Below, piece by piece: positions 17,274-26,341 of a DNA stretch of 64,000 nucleotides. Position 1 is the first letter of the stretch. Each line of letters starts with the position of its first letter. The notes beneath the pieces were generated by a model, which searched no databases, had not been told where the DNA came from, and was given only the letters and a program-made list of their open reading frames with translations. The position numbers and the translations under genes are program-made. The stretch is from Saccharothrix australiensis (GTDB lineage Bacteria > Actinomycetota > Actinomycetes > Mycobacteriales > Pseudonocardiaceae), in the NCBI RefSeq assembly GCF_003634935.1, contig NZ_RBXO01000001.1, forward strand, positions 5,109,501-5,173,500, read 5' to 3'.

Positions 17274-17313
17274 GCGCGCGGGAGCGACCCCGTGACCCCT
17301 GGGCGGCGGCGGA

Positions 17314-17988
17314 TCAGGTCCCGGCGTGCGGCCGTCCGGGGCGCTCCGGTGCGAGCAGGTAGGCGAGCGCCAGCTCGGTCGTCTCGGCGGCCCAGGTGCT
17401 CCAGTCGGCGTCGTCGGGCCAGTACCGGCAGGTGGCGGCGCGGTGCACGCAGGAGCCGATGATGGTCCGGCAGGCCATCCGGACGGCCAGCGCGCGGTCC
17501 GGTCGCCGGACCTCCCCGAGGCAGGGCTGGACGGCTTCGACGAAGGCGTGCTGGATCGCGGCCAGCGCCTGGAGCCCGCGGTCGCGGCCCTCGGCGCGCT
17601 GACCGTCGAGCAGCTCGGGGAAGATCCGGTTGTGGCGCGTGAAGGTGCGCGCCAGCGCCCTGGTGAACGCGCCGACGATCCCGCTCAGCCCGGGCGCCGG
17701 CGCGCGCAGCGCTTCGTGGACACCGGTCTCCAGCAGGCCGAGCAGCTGGTCCTTCACGGCGTGCAGCAGCTGGTCCTTGCCGGAGAACCGGCGGTAGATC
17801 GCGCCCACCGACATGCCCGCCTGCTCGGCGACCGCCGCGACGGTGAACTCCTCGATGCCCCGGTGGGCCAGCACGTGCTCCGCGGCGGCCAGGACCTTGT
17901 GCAGGGACTCCCGGCTCCGCGCCTGCTGCGGCGGGCGAAAGCCCAGGGCGTCGGATCGTTCACGCACCGATCGCACGTTACCTCCCAC
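17314..17988 (-). CDS. TetR-family transcriptional regulator, 224 aa
   Basis: The N-terminal helix-turn-helix is clear (RGIEEFTVAAVAEQAGMSVG, then AIYRRFSGKDQLLHAV). The C-terminal ligand domain is helical and contains a Trp-rich segment (CRYWPDDADWSTW). It is divergent from the Wzt-like ABC gene; the 109-base gap contains a palindrome-like element at 18040-18061 that may be its operator. A target in lipid or surface-polymer export is suggested only by the neighbour. An upstream N-terminal extension of about 20 residues before the HTH is longer than usual. Confidence 0.9.
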   Translation of the reverse strand: MGGNVRSVRERSDALGFRPPQQARSRESLHKVLAAAEHVLAHRGIEEFTVAAVAEQAGMSVGAIYRRFSGKDQLLHAVKDQLLGLLETGVHEALRAPAPGLSGIVGAFTRALARTFTRHNRIFPELLDGQRAEGRDRGLQALAAIQHAFVEAVQPCLGEVRRPDRALAVRMACRTIIGSCVHRAATCRYWPDDADWSTWAAETTELALAYLLAPERPGRPHAGT

Positions 17989-18039
17989 CGGTGTGCGCCC
18001 GGGCCCGGCCCTCCGACCGGTGGGCGTCGCGACCCGTCA

Positions 18040-18061
18040 AACGAGAATGATAACTTCCGTT
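18040..18061. promoter_or_regulatory. Possible TetR operator
   Basis: AACGAGAATGATAACTTCCGTT is an imperfect 22-base palindrome (7 of 11 pairs match). It lies in an unusually AT-rich patch between the divergent TetR and ABC genes, 37 bases before the ABC start. Confidence 0.35.
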
Positions 18062-18097
18062 CGCATCTGACAGGGTCGATCAGGAGGACAGTGCGGC

Positions 18098-18888
18098 ATG
18101 GCGAACATCGAGGTGCGGGGCGCCTACGTCGATTTCCCGCTCTTCGACGCCAAGAGCCGGTCGCTGAAGAAGCAGGTGCTCGGCAAGGTCGGCGGCAAGA
18201 TCGGCACCGACGCGAAGGTGCCGGTGATCGAGGCCCTGCGGGACATCACCCTGTCCCTGCGCGAGGGCGATCGGGTCGCCCTGGTCGGGCACAACGGCGC
18301 CGGCAAGTCCACCCTGCTGCGCCTGCTGTCCGGCATCTACGAGCCGACCAGGGGCAGCGCGCGGATCGTCGGCAAGGTCTCGCCCGTGTTCGACCTCGGC
18401 GTGGGACTGGACCCCGAGGTCTCGGGCTACGAGAACGTCATGATCCGGGGCCTGTTCCTCGGCATGACCCGCAAGGAGATGCGGAAGCGGGTCGACGACA
18501 TCGCGGAGTTCACCGAGCTCGGCGACTACCTCGACCTGCCCCTGCGGACCTACTCCGCCGGCATGCGGGTGAGGCTCGCGATCGGCGTGGTGACCACCAT
18601 CGACCCCGAGATCCTCATCCTGGACGAGGGCTCGGCGCGGTCGACGCGACGTTCATCGCCAAGGCGCGCCGTCGGCTGGTCGACCTCGCCCGGCGCTCCG
18701 GGCTGCTGGTGTTCGCCTCGCACGTCGACGACCTGCTGCGGGAGCTGTGCACCACCGCCATCTGGATGGACGAGGGCCGGATGCTCATGCACGGCCCGCT
18801 GGAGGAGGTCCTCGCGGCTTACAAGGGCGAGTCCTCGCCCGGCGGCACCAGGGCGACCGCCGACGCGGCGGTCTGGGGCACCGCCTGA
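18098..18888 (+). pseudogene. Frameshifted Wzt/TagH-type polysaccharide-export ABC ATPase
   Basis: The product would be the ATPase of a surface-polysaccharide exporter. Visible are the N-terminal family signature (YVDFPLFDAKSRSLKK), Walker A GHNGAGKST, the ABC signature YSAGMRVRLAI and Walker B ILILDEG. Directly after Walker B (about 18630) the frame changes. The family sequence DEGLGAVDATF is restored if one base is added (ggctcggc reads as ggcctcggc), after which the second frame continues FIAKARRRLVDLARR to a normal end at 18888. So one base is missing: either a recent mutation or a sequencing error. The expected Wzm-type permease is absent nearby. Start and GGAGGA ribosome site are intact. 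Confidence 0.85.
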
Positions 18889-19089
18889 GCACACCCGCAC
18901 CCAGTGCAACTGCCGGGGCCATGCGGTTGAAACCGCGGGCCGCCCGAGCCACCCGGACGGCGCCTCGCGGTGCTCGTCGAGGCCCGCGACGAGTCCCGGC
19001 GCGGCGATCGCGCGGATGACCCGGTGGCGCCTTCCGCCGTGCCCACGACCACGCGATCCCCCGACAGACGACCCGGCAGGGGAAGACCC

Positions 19090-19506
19090 ATGACCCACCC
19101 CTCGGTGACGACGCGTGCCCGGGGAGGTGCGGGACGCGGCACGGCGGGTCCGAGGACGACCGCGCCCTGGCTGACGCTCGCCGTGCTGTCGCTGACCACG
19201 ACCTCGGTGGCGATCCAGCAGACGCTGGTGCTACCCCTGCTCGCCCAGCTTCAGGCGGCCTTCCACACCTCGCCGGCGTCGGCGACCTGGGCGTTCACCG
19301 CCACCCTGCTGCCCGGCGCGGTGTCGACGCCGCCGGCGGGGCGCTTCGGCGACCTGCACGGCGAGCGGCGGGTCCCGGTGGTGTGCCTGGTCGTGCTGGT
19401 GATCGGGTGCGCCGTCGCGGCGTCGGCCGGTTCGATGGGTACGTCCTGTACTTCCTGATCGCCGGGGCGGGTTGCGTGGTGGCCGCGGCGCGCTCCGCGC
19501 GGGCGG
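19090..19506 (+). pseudogene. Remnant of a DHA2-type MFS transporter
   Basis: The ATG at 19090 begins a protein with a first membrane helix (APWLTLAVLSLTTTSVAI) and the motif A-like loop GRFGDLHGERR, as in multidrug MFS carriers. After about 120 residues the frame breaks (GSMGTSCTS, stop at 19458). A neighbouring frame continues with a final helix (YVLYFLIAGAGCVVAAA) before the minus-strand ABC gene begins. Ten or more helices are missing, so this is an internally deleted remnant. Confidence 0.6.
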
Positions 19507-20562
19507 TCAACCACCGAGCAGCCGGCCGTCGTCCGCGTCGTAGAACAGCAGCCTGCCGGGTGCGGCGTCGACGGTGAGGGCGGTGCCGAGCGCCGGTTCC
19601 TCCTGCTCCGGCACGGTGAGGCTGATCGGCGTGCCGTCCGGGCAGTCGAGGGTCACCAGGGACGACACGCCCAGGTTCTCCACCGCGACCACCCGGCCGG
19701 TGATGCCCTCGTCGGCGGGCGCCAGGTACTCGGGTCGCACGCCCACCACGACGCGCGTGCCGTCGGCCAGGTCCGGCGGGCCCGGCAGCGCCGCCCCCGC
19801 GCACTCGACGCGACCGCCGCGCACCTCGGCCTCGACCAGGTTCATCGGGGTGGAGCCGATGAAGTTCGCGACGAAGGTGTCGGCGGGCCGCTGGAACACC
19901 TCGCGCGGTGTGCCCGACTGGCGGATCCGGCCCGCCTCCATCACCGCGATCCGGTCGGCCAGCGCCAACGCCTCGGCTTGGTCGTGCGTCACGAAGACGG
20001 TCGTGAGCGCCAGGTCGTGTTGCAGCCGCTTGAGGAACGCCCTGGCCTCCAGCCGCAACCGTGCGTCCAAATTGGATAGCGGCTCGTCCAGCAGCAGCAC
20101 GTCGGCGCTCGCGGCGACGGCCCGGCCCAGCGCCGCGCGCTGCTGCTGACCGCCGGACAGCTGTCCGGGCCTGCGGTCGAGCAGGGCGGACAGGCCCAGG
20201 CCCGCGGCCACCTCGGCCGCCGCCTCCCGCTGCCGCGCCTTGGAGGCCCGGCGCACCCGCAGCGGGTAGGCGATGTTCTCCGCCACCGTCATGTGCGGGA
20301 ACAGCGCGTAGTCCTGGAACACCATCGCCACCCCGCGCCGGCCGGGCGGCAGCCGCGTCACGTCGCGCGCCCCGATCGTGATGACGCCCGCCGACGGCTG
20401 CTCCAGGCCCGCGATCGTGCGCAGCAGCGTGGTCTTGCCGCAGCCGGACGGGCCGAGCAACGCGAACAGCTCGCCGTCCGCCACGCGCAGGTCCAACCCA
20501 TCCACCGCGCGCACCCCGTTCGGGTACGCGGTGGACACCCCGGTGATGTCGATGCCCGCCAT
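19507..20562 (-). CDS. Sugar ABC importer ATPase (MalK/UgpC-type)
   Basis: A 351-aa ATPase with Walker A GPSGCGKTT, Q loop FQDYALFPH, signature LSGGQQQR, Walker B VLLLDEP, D loop SNLDARLR and switch His in VTHDQ. The C-terminal 110 residues form the OB-fold (TOBE-like) regulatory domain (VVVGVRPEYL). It is the last gene of a four-gene importer operon; its start shares one base with the stop of the permease (TGATG). In actinomycetes such an ATPase may be shared between several sugar importers, but here it is dedicated by position. Confidence 0.93.
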   Translation of the reverse strand: MAGIDITGVSTAYPNGVRAVDGLDLRVADGELFALLGPSGCGKTTLLRTIAGLEQPSAGVITIGARDVTRLPPGRRGVAMVFQDYALFPHMTVAENIAYPLRVRRASKARQREAAAEVAAGLGLSALLDRRPGQLSGGQQQRAALGRAVAASADVLLLDEPLSNLDARLRLEARAFLKRLQHDLALTTVFVTHDQAEALALADRIAVMEAGRIRQSGTPREVFQRPADTFVANFIGSTPMNLVEAEVRGGRVECAGAALPGPPDLADGTRVVVGVRPEYLAPADEGITGRVVAVENLGVSSLVTLDCPDGTPISLTVPEQEEPALGTALTVDAAPGRLLFYDADDGRLLGG

Positions 20563-21383
20563 CAGCTCTTGATGCCCCCGTGGAATCGGAACCCGTAACG
20601 CCGGTCGACCACCAGGTACAGCAGCACCACCGGGATCGAGTACAGCAGCGAGAACACCGGGATCACGGTCAGGTTGGCGCTGCCGCCCTCGTCCTGCAAC
20701 GTCCGCATCAGCACCGCCGCCGGCTGCTTGCCGACGTCGCGCAGGAGCAGGAACGGCAGGAGGAAGTTGCCCCAGGCGTTGACGAACGACCACACCAGGA
20801 CCACCGCGAGACCCGGCCTGGCGACCGGCAGCACCACGTGCCCGAGCACCTGCCCCGGCGAGGCGCCGAACACCCGCGCGGACTCCTCGTACGAGCGCGG
20901 CACCGAGTCCATGAAGTCCTTCAGCACGAAGATGGCCGCGGGCAGCATGCCGCCCGCGATCACCAGCGCCGTGCCGAAGCGCGAGTCGACGAGCCCGAGC
21001 TGGAGCATCAGCACGAACAGCGGCACCATCGCCGCGGTGCCGGTCACGACGCTGGACAGCAGCAGCAGCACGTACAGGAGGACGTCCCGGCCGGGGATGC
21101 GCACGCGGGACAGCGCGTAGGCGGCCAAGGCGGCGAACGCCGTCGTCACCGCGGTCGCGACCACGCACAGCACCAGCGAGTTGACCAGCGACCGCACCGC
21201 GTACGGGTGGCGGAACGTGGCGACCACGTTCGCCGAGGTCCACTCGGGCCAGCGGACGCCGAAACCCGGCCGCGCGTCGAACGGCGCGCCGGCCAACCAC
21301 AGCATCGGCACCGCGAAGAACGCCAGCACCACCGCGATCAGCACGTAGCGGCCGATCCGGCGCACCACCCACGCCGGTGTCAC
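20562..21383 (-). CDS. Sugar ABC importer permease (MalG-type)
   Basis: A 273-aa inner permease with six hydrophobic segments and the EAA loop (SYEESARVFGASPGQVLGHVVLP) that contacts the ATPase. The GTG start at 21383 overlaps the stop of the upstream permease by four bases (GTGA). The N-terminal arm is typical of carbohydrate-uptake-transporter-1 permeases of the second (MalG) kind. It forms the channel with the next-listed permease. Confidence 0.93.
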   Translation of the reverse strand: MTPAWVVRRIGRYVLIAVVLAFFAVPMLWLAGAPFDARPGFGVRWPEWTSANVVATFRHPYAVRSLVNSLVLCVVATAVTTAFAALAAYALSRVRIPGRDVLLYVLLLLSSVVTGTAAMVPLFVLMLQLGLVDSRFGTALVIAGGMLPAAIFVLKDFMDSVPRSYEESARVFGASPGQVLGHVVLPVARPGLAVVLVWSFVNAWGNFLLPFLLLRDVGKQPAAVLMRTLQDEGGSANLTVIPVFSLLYSIPVVLLYLVVDRRYGFRFHGGIKS

Positions 21384-22261
21384 GCGCGCCTGCGCAGCAG
21401 CCGCAGGTACACCAGCGCCACCACCAGGTTGCCGACCAGCAGCAGCGTCGACATCGCCGACGCGTACCCGAGCCGGCCGCTGTCCAACGCCTGCCGGTAG
21501 ATCAGCACGGGCAGCACCTCGGACTCGTGGTTCGGGCCGCCGGCGGTGAGCAGGAACGGCGTGAAGTCGTTGGCCGTCCACAGGCTGATCAGCAGCGTGT
21601 TGGTCAGCACGTGCCCGCGGATGTGCGGGAACACCACGTCGCGCACCGTCCGCCAACCGCCCGCGCCTGCCAGCCTGGCGGTCTCCAGTTGCGACGGCGG
21701 CACGGCGGCCAGCGCGGAGGTGTACAGCAGCATGGAGAACGCCGTGCCGCGCCAGGTGTTGAACACGACCAGGCTCGCCATCGGGTACTCGACCAGCCAC
21801 GCCGTCCCCGGCCGGCCGAGGAGCAGGTCGAGCGTGCCGCCGTCCCGGCTCAGTACGGCGAACCACAGGTAGGCGACGACCGGGCCGGGCAGCACCCACG
21901 CCAGCAGCACGACACCCTCGACGGCGCGGCGGAGCACCGGCCGCACCCCGCGCAGGAGCCAGGCGAGCGCGAAGCCGAGCGCGTTCTGCCCGACGACCGC
22001 GGAGCCGAGCACGAACAACGCGGTGAGCCGGAGCGAGTTGGCGAACAGCGCGTCGTCCAGGGCAGTGGCGAAGTTGTCCAGGCCGACCACCCTCGGTTCG
22101 GCCGCGGCCGGTCCGGTCAGCTGGTAGTCGGTGATCCCGATGTAGAGCGCCCACAGCGCCGGGAACGCCAGGAACAGGCCGATCAGCAGCAGCGCGGGCG
22201 CGACGAGCCCGATCGCCCGCGGCGTGCCGAGCCCCGCCGGGTCGCGGTCGCCGGCGGACAC
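21380..22261 (-). CDS. Sugar ABC importer permease (MalF-type)
   Basis: A 293-aa permease with six membrane helices and the EAA-type loop (SQLETARLAGAGGWRTVRDVVFP). It begins with a GTG at 22261, one base after the stop of the binding-protein gene. Segments such as FPALWALYIGITDYQL and LLISLWTANDFTPFLLTAGGP are characteristic of MalF/UgpA-type carriers. It pairs with the MalG-type permease encoded next. Confidence 0.93.
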   Translation of the reverse strand: MSAGDRDPAGLGTPRAIGLVAPALLLIGLFLAFPALWALYIGITDYQLTGPAAAEPRVVGLDNFATALDDALFANSLRLTALFVLGSAVVGQNALGFALAWLLRGVRPVLRRAVEGVVLLAWVLPGPVVAYLWFAVLSRDGGTLDLLLGRPGTAWLVEYPMASLVVFNTWRGTAFSMLLYTSALAAVPPSQLETARLAGAGGWRTVRDVVFPHIRGHVLTNTLLISLWTANDFTPFLLTAGGPNHESEVLPVLIYRQALDSGRLGYASAMSTLLLVGNLVVALVYLRLLRRRA

Positions 22262-22262
22262 G

Positions 22263-23654
22263 TCAGCCGCCCGCGACGGCGTCCGCGCCGACCGCCGCGA
22301 CCAGCGCGTCGTGGTAGGACCGGGCGGCGTCGTCCGGGCTGCGGCCGGCCACCACGTCGGCGGTCGCCTGCCGCAGCGCGGCCGACACCTTCGGGTAATC
22401 CGCCAGACCGGGCCGGTACCGGGTGATCGGCAGCACCCGGTCGGCGATGAAGCCCAGCATCGGGTCGCCCGCCAGCACCTCGTCGTTCACGTCCGCGCGC
22501 TGGGTGACCTGCGCGGCGCCCGCCAGCGCCGACTTGACCGCCTCGGCCGAGTTCAGGAACTTCATCAGCTCCCACGCCTGCCTCGGGTACCGCGTGTTCG
22601 GGTTGATCACCCGCACGCCGCCGCCGGACGTGCTGACGAAGTCCTGGCCGCCGACCCCGGCCCCCGGCGCGCGTGCGGGGATCAGCGCCCACCCGACGGC
22701 CGTGTCCCGGTCCGCCATCCTGGCGACGCCGGCGCGCGGCTCGACCACGGAGCGCCAGAAGTAGTCGCTCTCCAGCAGGATGCCGATCCGGTGCTCGGCG
22801 AACAGCGCGAACGACCGGTCGCGCCCCTTCGCCTCCTGCTGGAGGACGGGGTCGCCGAGCCCGTCCCGGTAGACGCGCCGGTAGAGCGAGAGGACGTCCC
22901 TGACGCCCGGCGTCGCGCCCTGCCACTTGCCGTTCTCGTGCACGGCCGTCCCGGTGCCCAGCAGCGCGGGCAGCACGCCCTGCATCGTGGTGGCCTCGCC
23001 CATCGCGGTGCCCGCGTTGAGCTGGAGCGGCCAGACGCCCGGCAGCGCCTTGAGCTTCGCGGCGGTGTCGAGGACGTCGTCCCAGCCGCGCGGCTGCCAG
23101 TCGATGGGCAGTCCCGCCCGCGCGAACAACTCCTTGTTGTAGAACAGCACCCGGCCATCGGTGCCCATCGGCACGCCGTAGCGCCTGCCGCCGAACTCGC
23201 CGAGGTCCTGCACGGCGTCCGGGATCTGCCGCCAGCCGTCCCACGCGTCGACCTCGCCCGCGCCGACGATGTCGTCCAGCGGCTCGACCTGCCCGGCCTG
23301 GGCGAACTCGCCGAGCCAGATGCCGTCCAGCTCGACGACGTCACCACCGCCGCCGGTCTTGAAGTCCAGCGCGACCTTCGTCTTGAAGTCCTCGTCGCCC
23401 GCGCCGTTCTGCTCGAAGCGGACCGTGGCGCGGACGCCCTTGGCCCGCTGCGCCTCGGTGAACCTCGGGATGACCCAGTTCGCGATCCAGTCCGCGCCGC
23501 GCGCGTTCTTCCCGCCCGCCACGGCGTTGGCCGTGATCGTCAGCGTGACGTCGGTGGCGTCGGCGTTGCGCGTCGGGTCCGCGTCCCGGACCTGGCCGAG
23601 GCACCCCGCGAGCAGGCCGGCCACCGACAGCAGGACGACCGTTGTCCGCCGCAT
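22263..23654 (-). CDS. Sugar ABC importer substrate-binding lipoprotein
   Basis: A 463-aa family 1 solute-binding protein. The lipobox LAGC places the lipidated Cys at residue 18, so the mature protein is membrane-anchored. The fold features are standard: an N-terminal lobe with FEQNGAGDEDFKTK, a middle GVPMGTDGRVLFYNKELFARAGL segment split across the hinge, and a C-terminal AWELMKFLNS helix. The ATG at 23654 follows a purine-rich GGGGGGAG site. The ligand is unknown, and no glycoside hydrolase is encoded in the operon. LacI, encoded upstream on the same strand, is the probable regulator. Confidence 0.93.
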   Translation of the reverse strand: MRRTTVVLLSVAGLLAGCLGQVRDADPTRNADATDVTLTITANAVAGGKNARGADWIANWVIPRFTEAQRAKGVRATVRFEQNGAGDEDFKTKVALDFKTGGGGDVVELDGIWLGEFAQAGQVEPLDDIVGAGEVDAWDGWRQIPDAVQDLGEFGGRRYGVPMGTDGRVLFYNKELFARAGLPIDWQPRGWDDVLDTAAKLKALPGVWPLQLNAGTAMGEATTMQGVLPALLGTGTAVHENGKWQGATPGVRDVLSLYRRVYRDGLGDPVLQQEAKGRDRSFALFAEHRIGILLESDYFWRSVVEPRAGVARMADRDTAVGWALIPARAPGAGVGGQDFVSTSGGGVRVINPNTRYPRQAWELMKFLNSAEAVKSALAGAAQVTQRADVNDEVLAGDPMLGFIADRVLPITRYRPGLADYPKVSAALRQATADVVAGRSPDDAARSYHDALVAAVGADAVAGG

Positions 23655-23742
23655 CGCGCTCCCCCCGCCAGAGTGCACGCCACCTCGCCGCCTCCCAACA
23701 TGGCACCGCGGTCGCCCGGACGCAGCACCACGGGTCCCGGCA

Positions 23743-24060
23743 TCACCCGTTTGACGGCCGGACGTCGTGGCTCGCGGACGTGATCGCGTCGAGCGTGCCC
23801 GGCCGGGGCGGCTCCAGGTCGGCGAACAGCTCGCCCGCGTAGAAGTCCGCGCTGGTGCTGAGGGTTCGGCCGGTGCCCGTGGTGGTGCCGATCGCGACGT
23901 GGTCGGAGCCGAGGCGGTCGGTCGGGAGCAGGCCCATCGGCGTCATCGAGGCCGTTCCGGGCCGGCGCTGGACATGGCCGTCGTGCGCGGCGAGCACGAT
24001 CCGGTCCTCCCTGCGCAGCACCCGTTCGACGGTGTCGGCGATCGCCGCCTCGCGGATCAG
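23743..24060 (-). pseudogene. C-terminal fragment of an erythromycin esterase-family gene
   Basis: Codons on the minus strand read LIREAAIADTVERVLRREDR, then IVLAAHDGHVQRRP, MTPMGLLPTDRLGSDHVAIG and TTTGTGRTLSTSADFYAG, which closely resemble the C-terminal third of EreA/EreB-type esterases, including the catalytic-region His of the AH-x-GH motif. There is no start; homology begins at the LacI stop codon and ends in about 90 residues. It is wedged between lacI and the binding-protein gene on the same strand, so an insertion/deletion event probably joined lacI to the importer operon and left this scar. Confidence 0.7.
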
Positions 24061-25130
24061 CGGGTGGCGGTGTCCGCGGGTGCGGTGTCCGCGAACCGCG
24101 GACCCAGCGTGGACCGGCGAGCGGACAGGGTGGGCGGCAGCAGCAGCGACTCGCCGCCCGGTCTGCCCTCGACCAGTGCGATCAGCATCTGCGCAGCGCG
24201 CGTGCCCATCTCGCGCATCGGTGAGCGCACCGAGGTCAGCGCGACCGGCAGTTCCGCGGCCGGCGGCACGTCGTTGTAGCCGACGACCGCGACGTCCTCG
24301 CCGACCCGGAGCCCGGCGTCGCGCACCGCGCCCATCGCGCCGATCGCGGCGAAGTCGTTGACCGCGAACAACGCCGTCGGCCGGGGCGAGAGGCGCAGCA
24401 GGGACTCCGCCGCCGCCCGCCCGCCCGCCACGTCGAACCGGGAGGGCAGCACCGCTTCCGCCGGGACCCCGACACCGGCGGCGGCGCAGGCGTCGAGGAA
24501 ACCCCGCGTGCGCTCGACGCCGGTGGAGGCGTACGGCTCGCCGGCGATCACACCCAGCCGGGTGTGCCCCAGGCCGAGCAGGTGCTCGGCGGCCAGCCGG
24601 CCGCCGAGCAGGTCGTCGCAGGTCACCGAGAGCACGCCGGGCAGCCTGCGCGAGGTGAGCACGAGCTTCGTGCCCCGCTCCACCAGCTCGTCGACCAGGG
24701 TGGCGTCGGTGCGGGCGTCACCCAGGATCAACCCGGCCACCCGCGCGCCGAGCAGGGTGGCCACCCGGCTCCGCTGCGTCTCGGGCCGGTCCTGGCTGTT
24801 GGCCACCACCGCGTGGTACCCGGCCTCCGCCGCGCCGTGCTCGATGCCCTCGTAGATGGTGGCGAGCACGATGTCGGTCAGCGACGGCACCACGACGCCG
24901 AGCATCCGGGAGCGCCCGGTGCGCAGGCTGGCCGCGACGGGGTGGGGCAGGTAGCCGAGCCGGGTGGCCACCTCGCGGATCCGCTCGGCCGTCGCGCTGC
25001 CGACGCCCTCGCCGCCGCGGAGCGCGCGGGAGACGGTCGTGGGGTGGACCCCGGCCGCCGCCGCGACGTCGGCCAGCTTCACGGGCTCGGCTCCCACGGC
25101 ACTGCCCGGTTCGCCCCAGTCGCCACTCAC
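24057..25130 (-). CDS. LacI-family transcriptional regulator
   Basis: Standard LacI layout: HTH (KLADVAAAAGVHPTTVSRAL) with hinge helix (PHPVAASLRTGRS), then a periplasmic-binding-protein-like effector domain (MLGVVVPSLTDIVLATIYEG, VVGYNDVPPAAELPVALTSV, ending near GPRFADTAPADTATR). I chose the GTG at 25130 with GAAGGG upstream; an ATG at 25190 or a GTG at 25097 are alternatives. The gene is divergent from the asparaginase operon. The 14-base CG-centred palindrome at 25273-25286 is a classic LacI-family operator, so it most likely represses that operon, and perhaps the sugar importer downstream on its own strand. Confidence 0.92.
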   Translation of the reverse strand: MSGDWGEPGSAVGAEPVKLADVAAAAGVHPTTVSRALRGGEGVGSATAERIREVATRLGYLPHPVAASLRTGRSRMLGVVVPSLTDIVLATIYEGIEHGAAEAGYHAVVANSQDRPETQRSRVATLLGARVAGLILGDARTDATLVDELVERGTKLVLTSRRLPGVLSVTCDDLLGGRLAAEHLLGLGHTRLGVIAGEPYASTGVERTRGFLDACAAAGVGVPAEAVLPSRFDVAGGRAAAESLLRLSPRPTALFAVNDFAAIGAMGAVRDAGLRVGEDVAVVGYNDVPPAAELPVALTSVRSPMREMGTRAAQMLIALVEGRPGGESLLLPPTLSARRSTLGPRFADTAPADTATR

Positions 25131-25202
25131 CGTGTCAAGCCCTTCGCTCGTTGTCGGTAATCCTGGCGGCTCCTGCGGCCAGTTGCCCACCAGGCTGCCA
25201 GA

Positions 25203-25218
25203 GTCACCGGTAGGTGAC
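25203..25218. promoter_or_regulatory. Inverted repeat in the lacI/asparaginase divergent region
   Basis: GTCACC (25203-25208) and GGTGAC (25213-25218) form a perfect 6-base inverted repeat with a 4-base spacer, about 75 bases upstream of lacI. It may be an operator for a second regulator. Confidence 0.35.
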
Positions 25219-25233
25219 GTTCGGGATCAGCCC

Positions 25234-25262
25234 TTGACCTCGGACGAGCTAGCTCACATGAT
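25234..25262 (+). promoter_or_regulatory. Sigma-70-type promoter of the asparaginase operon
   Basis: TTGACC (25234-25239) and CATGAT (25257-25262) are separated by exactly 17 bases. The expected start of transcription, near 25269, lies just before the LacI-type palindrome, so repressor binding would block initiation. Confidence 0.6.
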
Positions 25263-25272
25263 GCTACGAAAT

Positions 25273-25286
25273 CGATTGCGCAATCG
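25273..25286. promoter_or_regulatory. LacI-type operator
   Basis: CGATTGCGCAATCG is a perfect 14-base palindrome with the central CG usual for LacI-family sites. It sits between the promoter -10 box and the start codon at 25301 of the divergent operon, next to the LacI gene. Confidence 0.7.
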
Positions 25287-25300
25287 TTAGCGGAGGACTT

Positions 25301-26341
25301 GTGGCGCATCTCGTCCTGTTGGGCACCGGCGGAACCATCGCCACCCGGGCGACCGGCGGCGGTCGCGCCGTCCAGGTGGGTGCGGCGGAACTGCTGCGGG
25401 CCGCCGACGCGGTCTGGCCCCGGCCGGGGGTGCGCGTCGAGCCGCGCGACGTGGCCGGGAGGGCCAGCTTCGCGGCCCGGCTCACCGACGTGCTCGACCT
25501 GGCCGCCCGCATCGCCTCCGCCGCCGGGACGGCCGACGGGGTGGTGGTCGCCCACGGCACCGACACCCTGGAGGAAAGCGCCTTCCTGGTGTCGTTGGCG
25601 CACTCCTCGCCGACGCCGGTGGTGTTCACCGGCGCGCAGCGGCCGTTCGACGACCCCGCCCCGGACGGTCCGCGCAACCTCGCCGCCGCCCTGCGCTGGG
25701 CGGCGTCACCGCGGTCGCGCGGCACCGGGGTGACCCTGGCCTTCGCCGACCAGGTCCTGCCCGTGGTCGGCGCGCGCAAGACCCACACCCTCGCCCTGCG
25801 CGCGTTCGCCGCTCCCGGCCGCGGCCCGGTGGGGCACGTGGACGAGGCCGGTGTCCGCGCCCTCGCCACCGTGCGGCCCGCCCCGCTGCTGCCACCGGGC
25901 GTGCGCGACCTGCCCCGCGTGGAGGTCGTCGCCCAGTACCTCGGCTCGGACGCCGCGGCCTTCGCCGACGCCCGGTCCAGGGGCGTGCGCGGGGTGGTCG
26001 TCGCCGGGTTCGGCTCCGGCAACACCACGCCGGACGCGACCAGCGCCTGCCTGGACCTGCTCGCCGCCGGCATCCCGGTGGTGATCACCAGCCGGGTGGG
26101 CGAGGGACCCGTGGTCGGCCTCTACGCCGGGGGCGGCGCCGACCTCGCCGCCGCGGGCGCCGTCTTCGCCGGCGACCTCTCGCCGTGGCAGGCCCGGCTG
26201 CTGCTGGCCGCCGTGCTCGCCGGCACCGAGCCCGGCGACCTCGACGCGGTCCGCGACCGCTGCCTCGCTTGGCTCCGCGAGACCGGGGCCGTCTCGTGCC
26301 CGGACCCCACCTCACCACCCAGGAAGGACCCAACACGATGA
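25301..26341 (+). CDS. Asparaginase-family amidohydrolase
   Basis: A 346-aa type I/II asparaginase fold. The first catalytic Thr is T12 in LGTGGTIAT; the second Thr/Asp pair is in HGTDTLEES; a conserved Lys region is GARKTHTL. The C-terminal domain ([27 protein letters not shown]) is also typical. There is no signal peptide, so it is cytosolic. The reaction is hydrolysis of a side-chain amide to acid plus ammonia, but the operon context (NodB-fold enzyme, carrier, two dehydrogenases) suggests a substrate other than asparagine. The GTG start has GGAGG. The stop overlaps the next start (ATGA). Confidence 0.9.
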   Translation: MAHLVLLGTGGTIATRATGGGRAVQVGAAELLRAADAVWPRPGVRVEPRDVAGRASFAARLTDVLDLAARIASAAGTADGVVVAHGTDTLEESAFLVSLAHSSPTPVVFTGAQRPFDDPAPDGPRNLAAALRWAASPRSRGTGVTLAFADQVLPVVGARKTHTLALRAFAAPGRGPVGHVDEAGVRALATVRPAPLLPPGVRDLPRVEVVAQYLGSDAAAFADARSRGVRGVVVAGFGSGNTTPDATSACLDLLAAGIPVVITSRVGEGPVVGLYAGGGADLAAAGAVFAGDLSPWQARLLLAAVLAGTEPGDLDAVRDRCLAWLRETGAVSCPDPTSPPRKDPTR

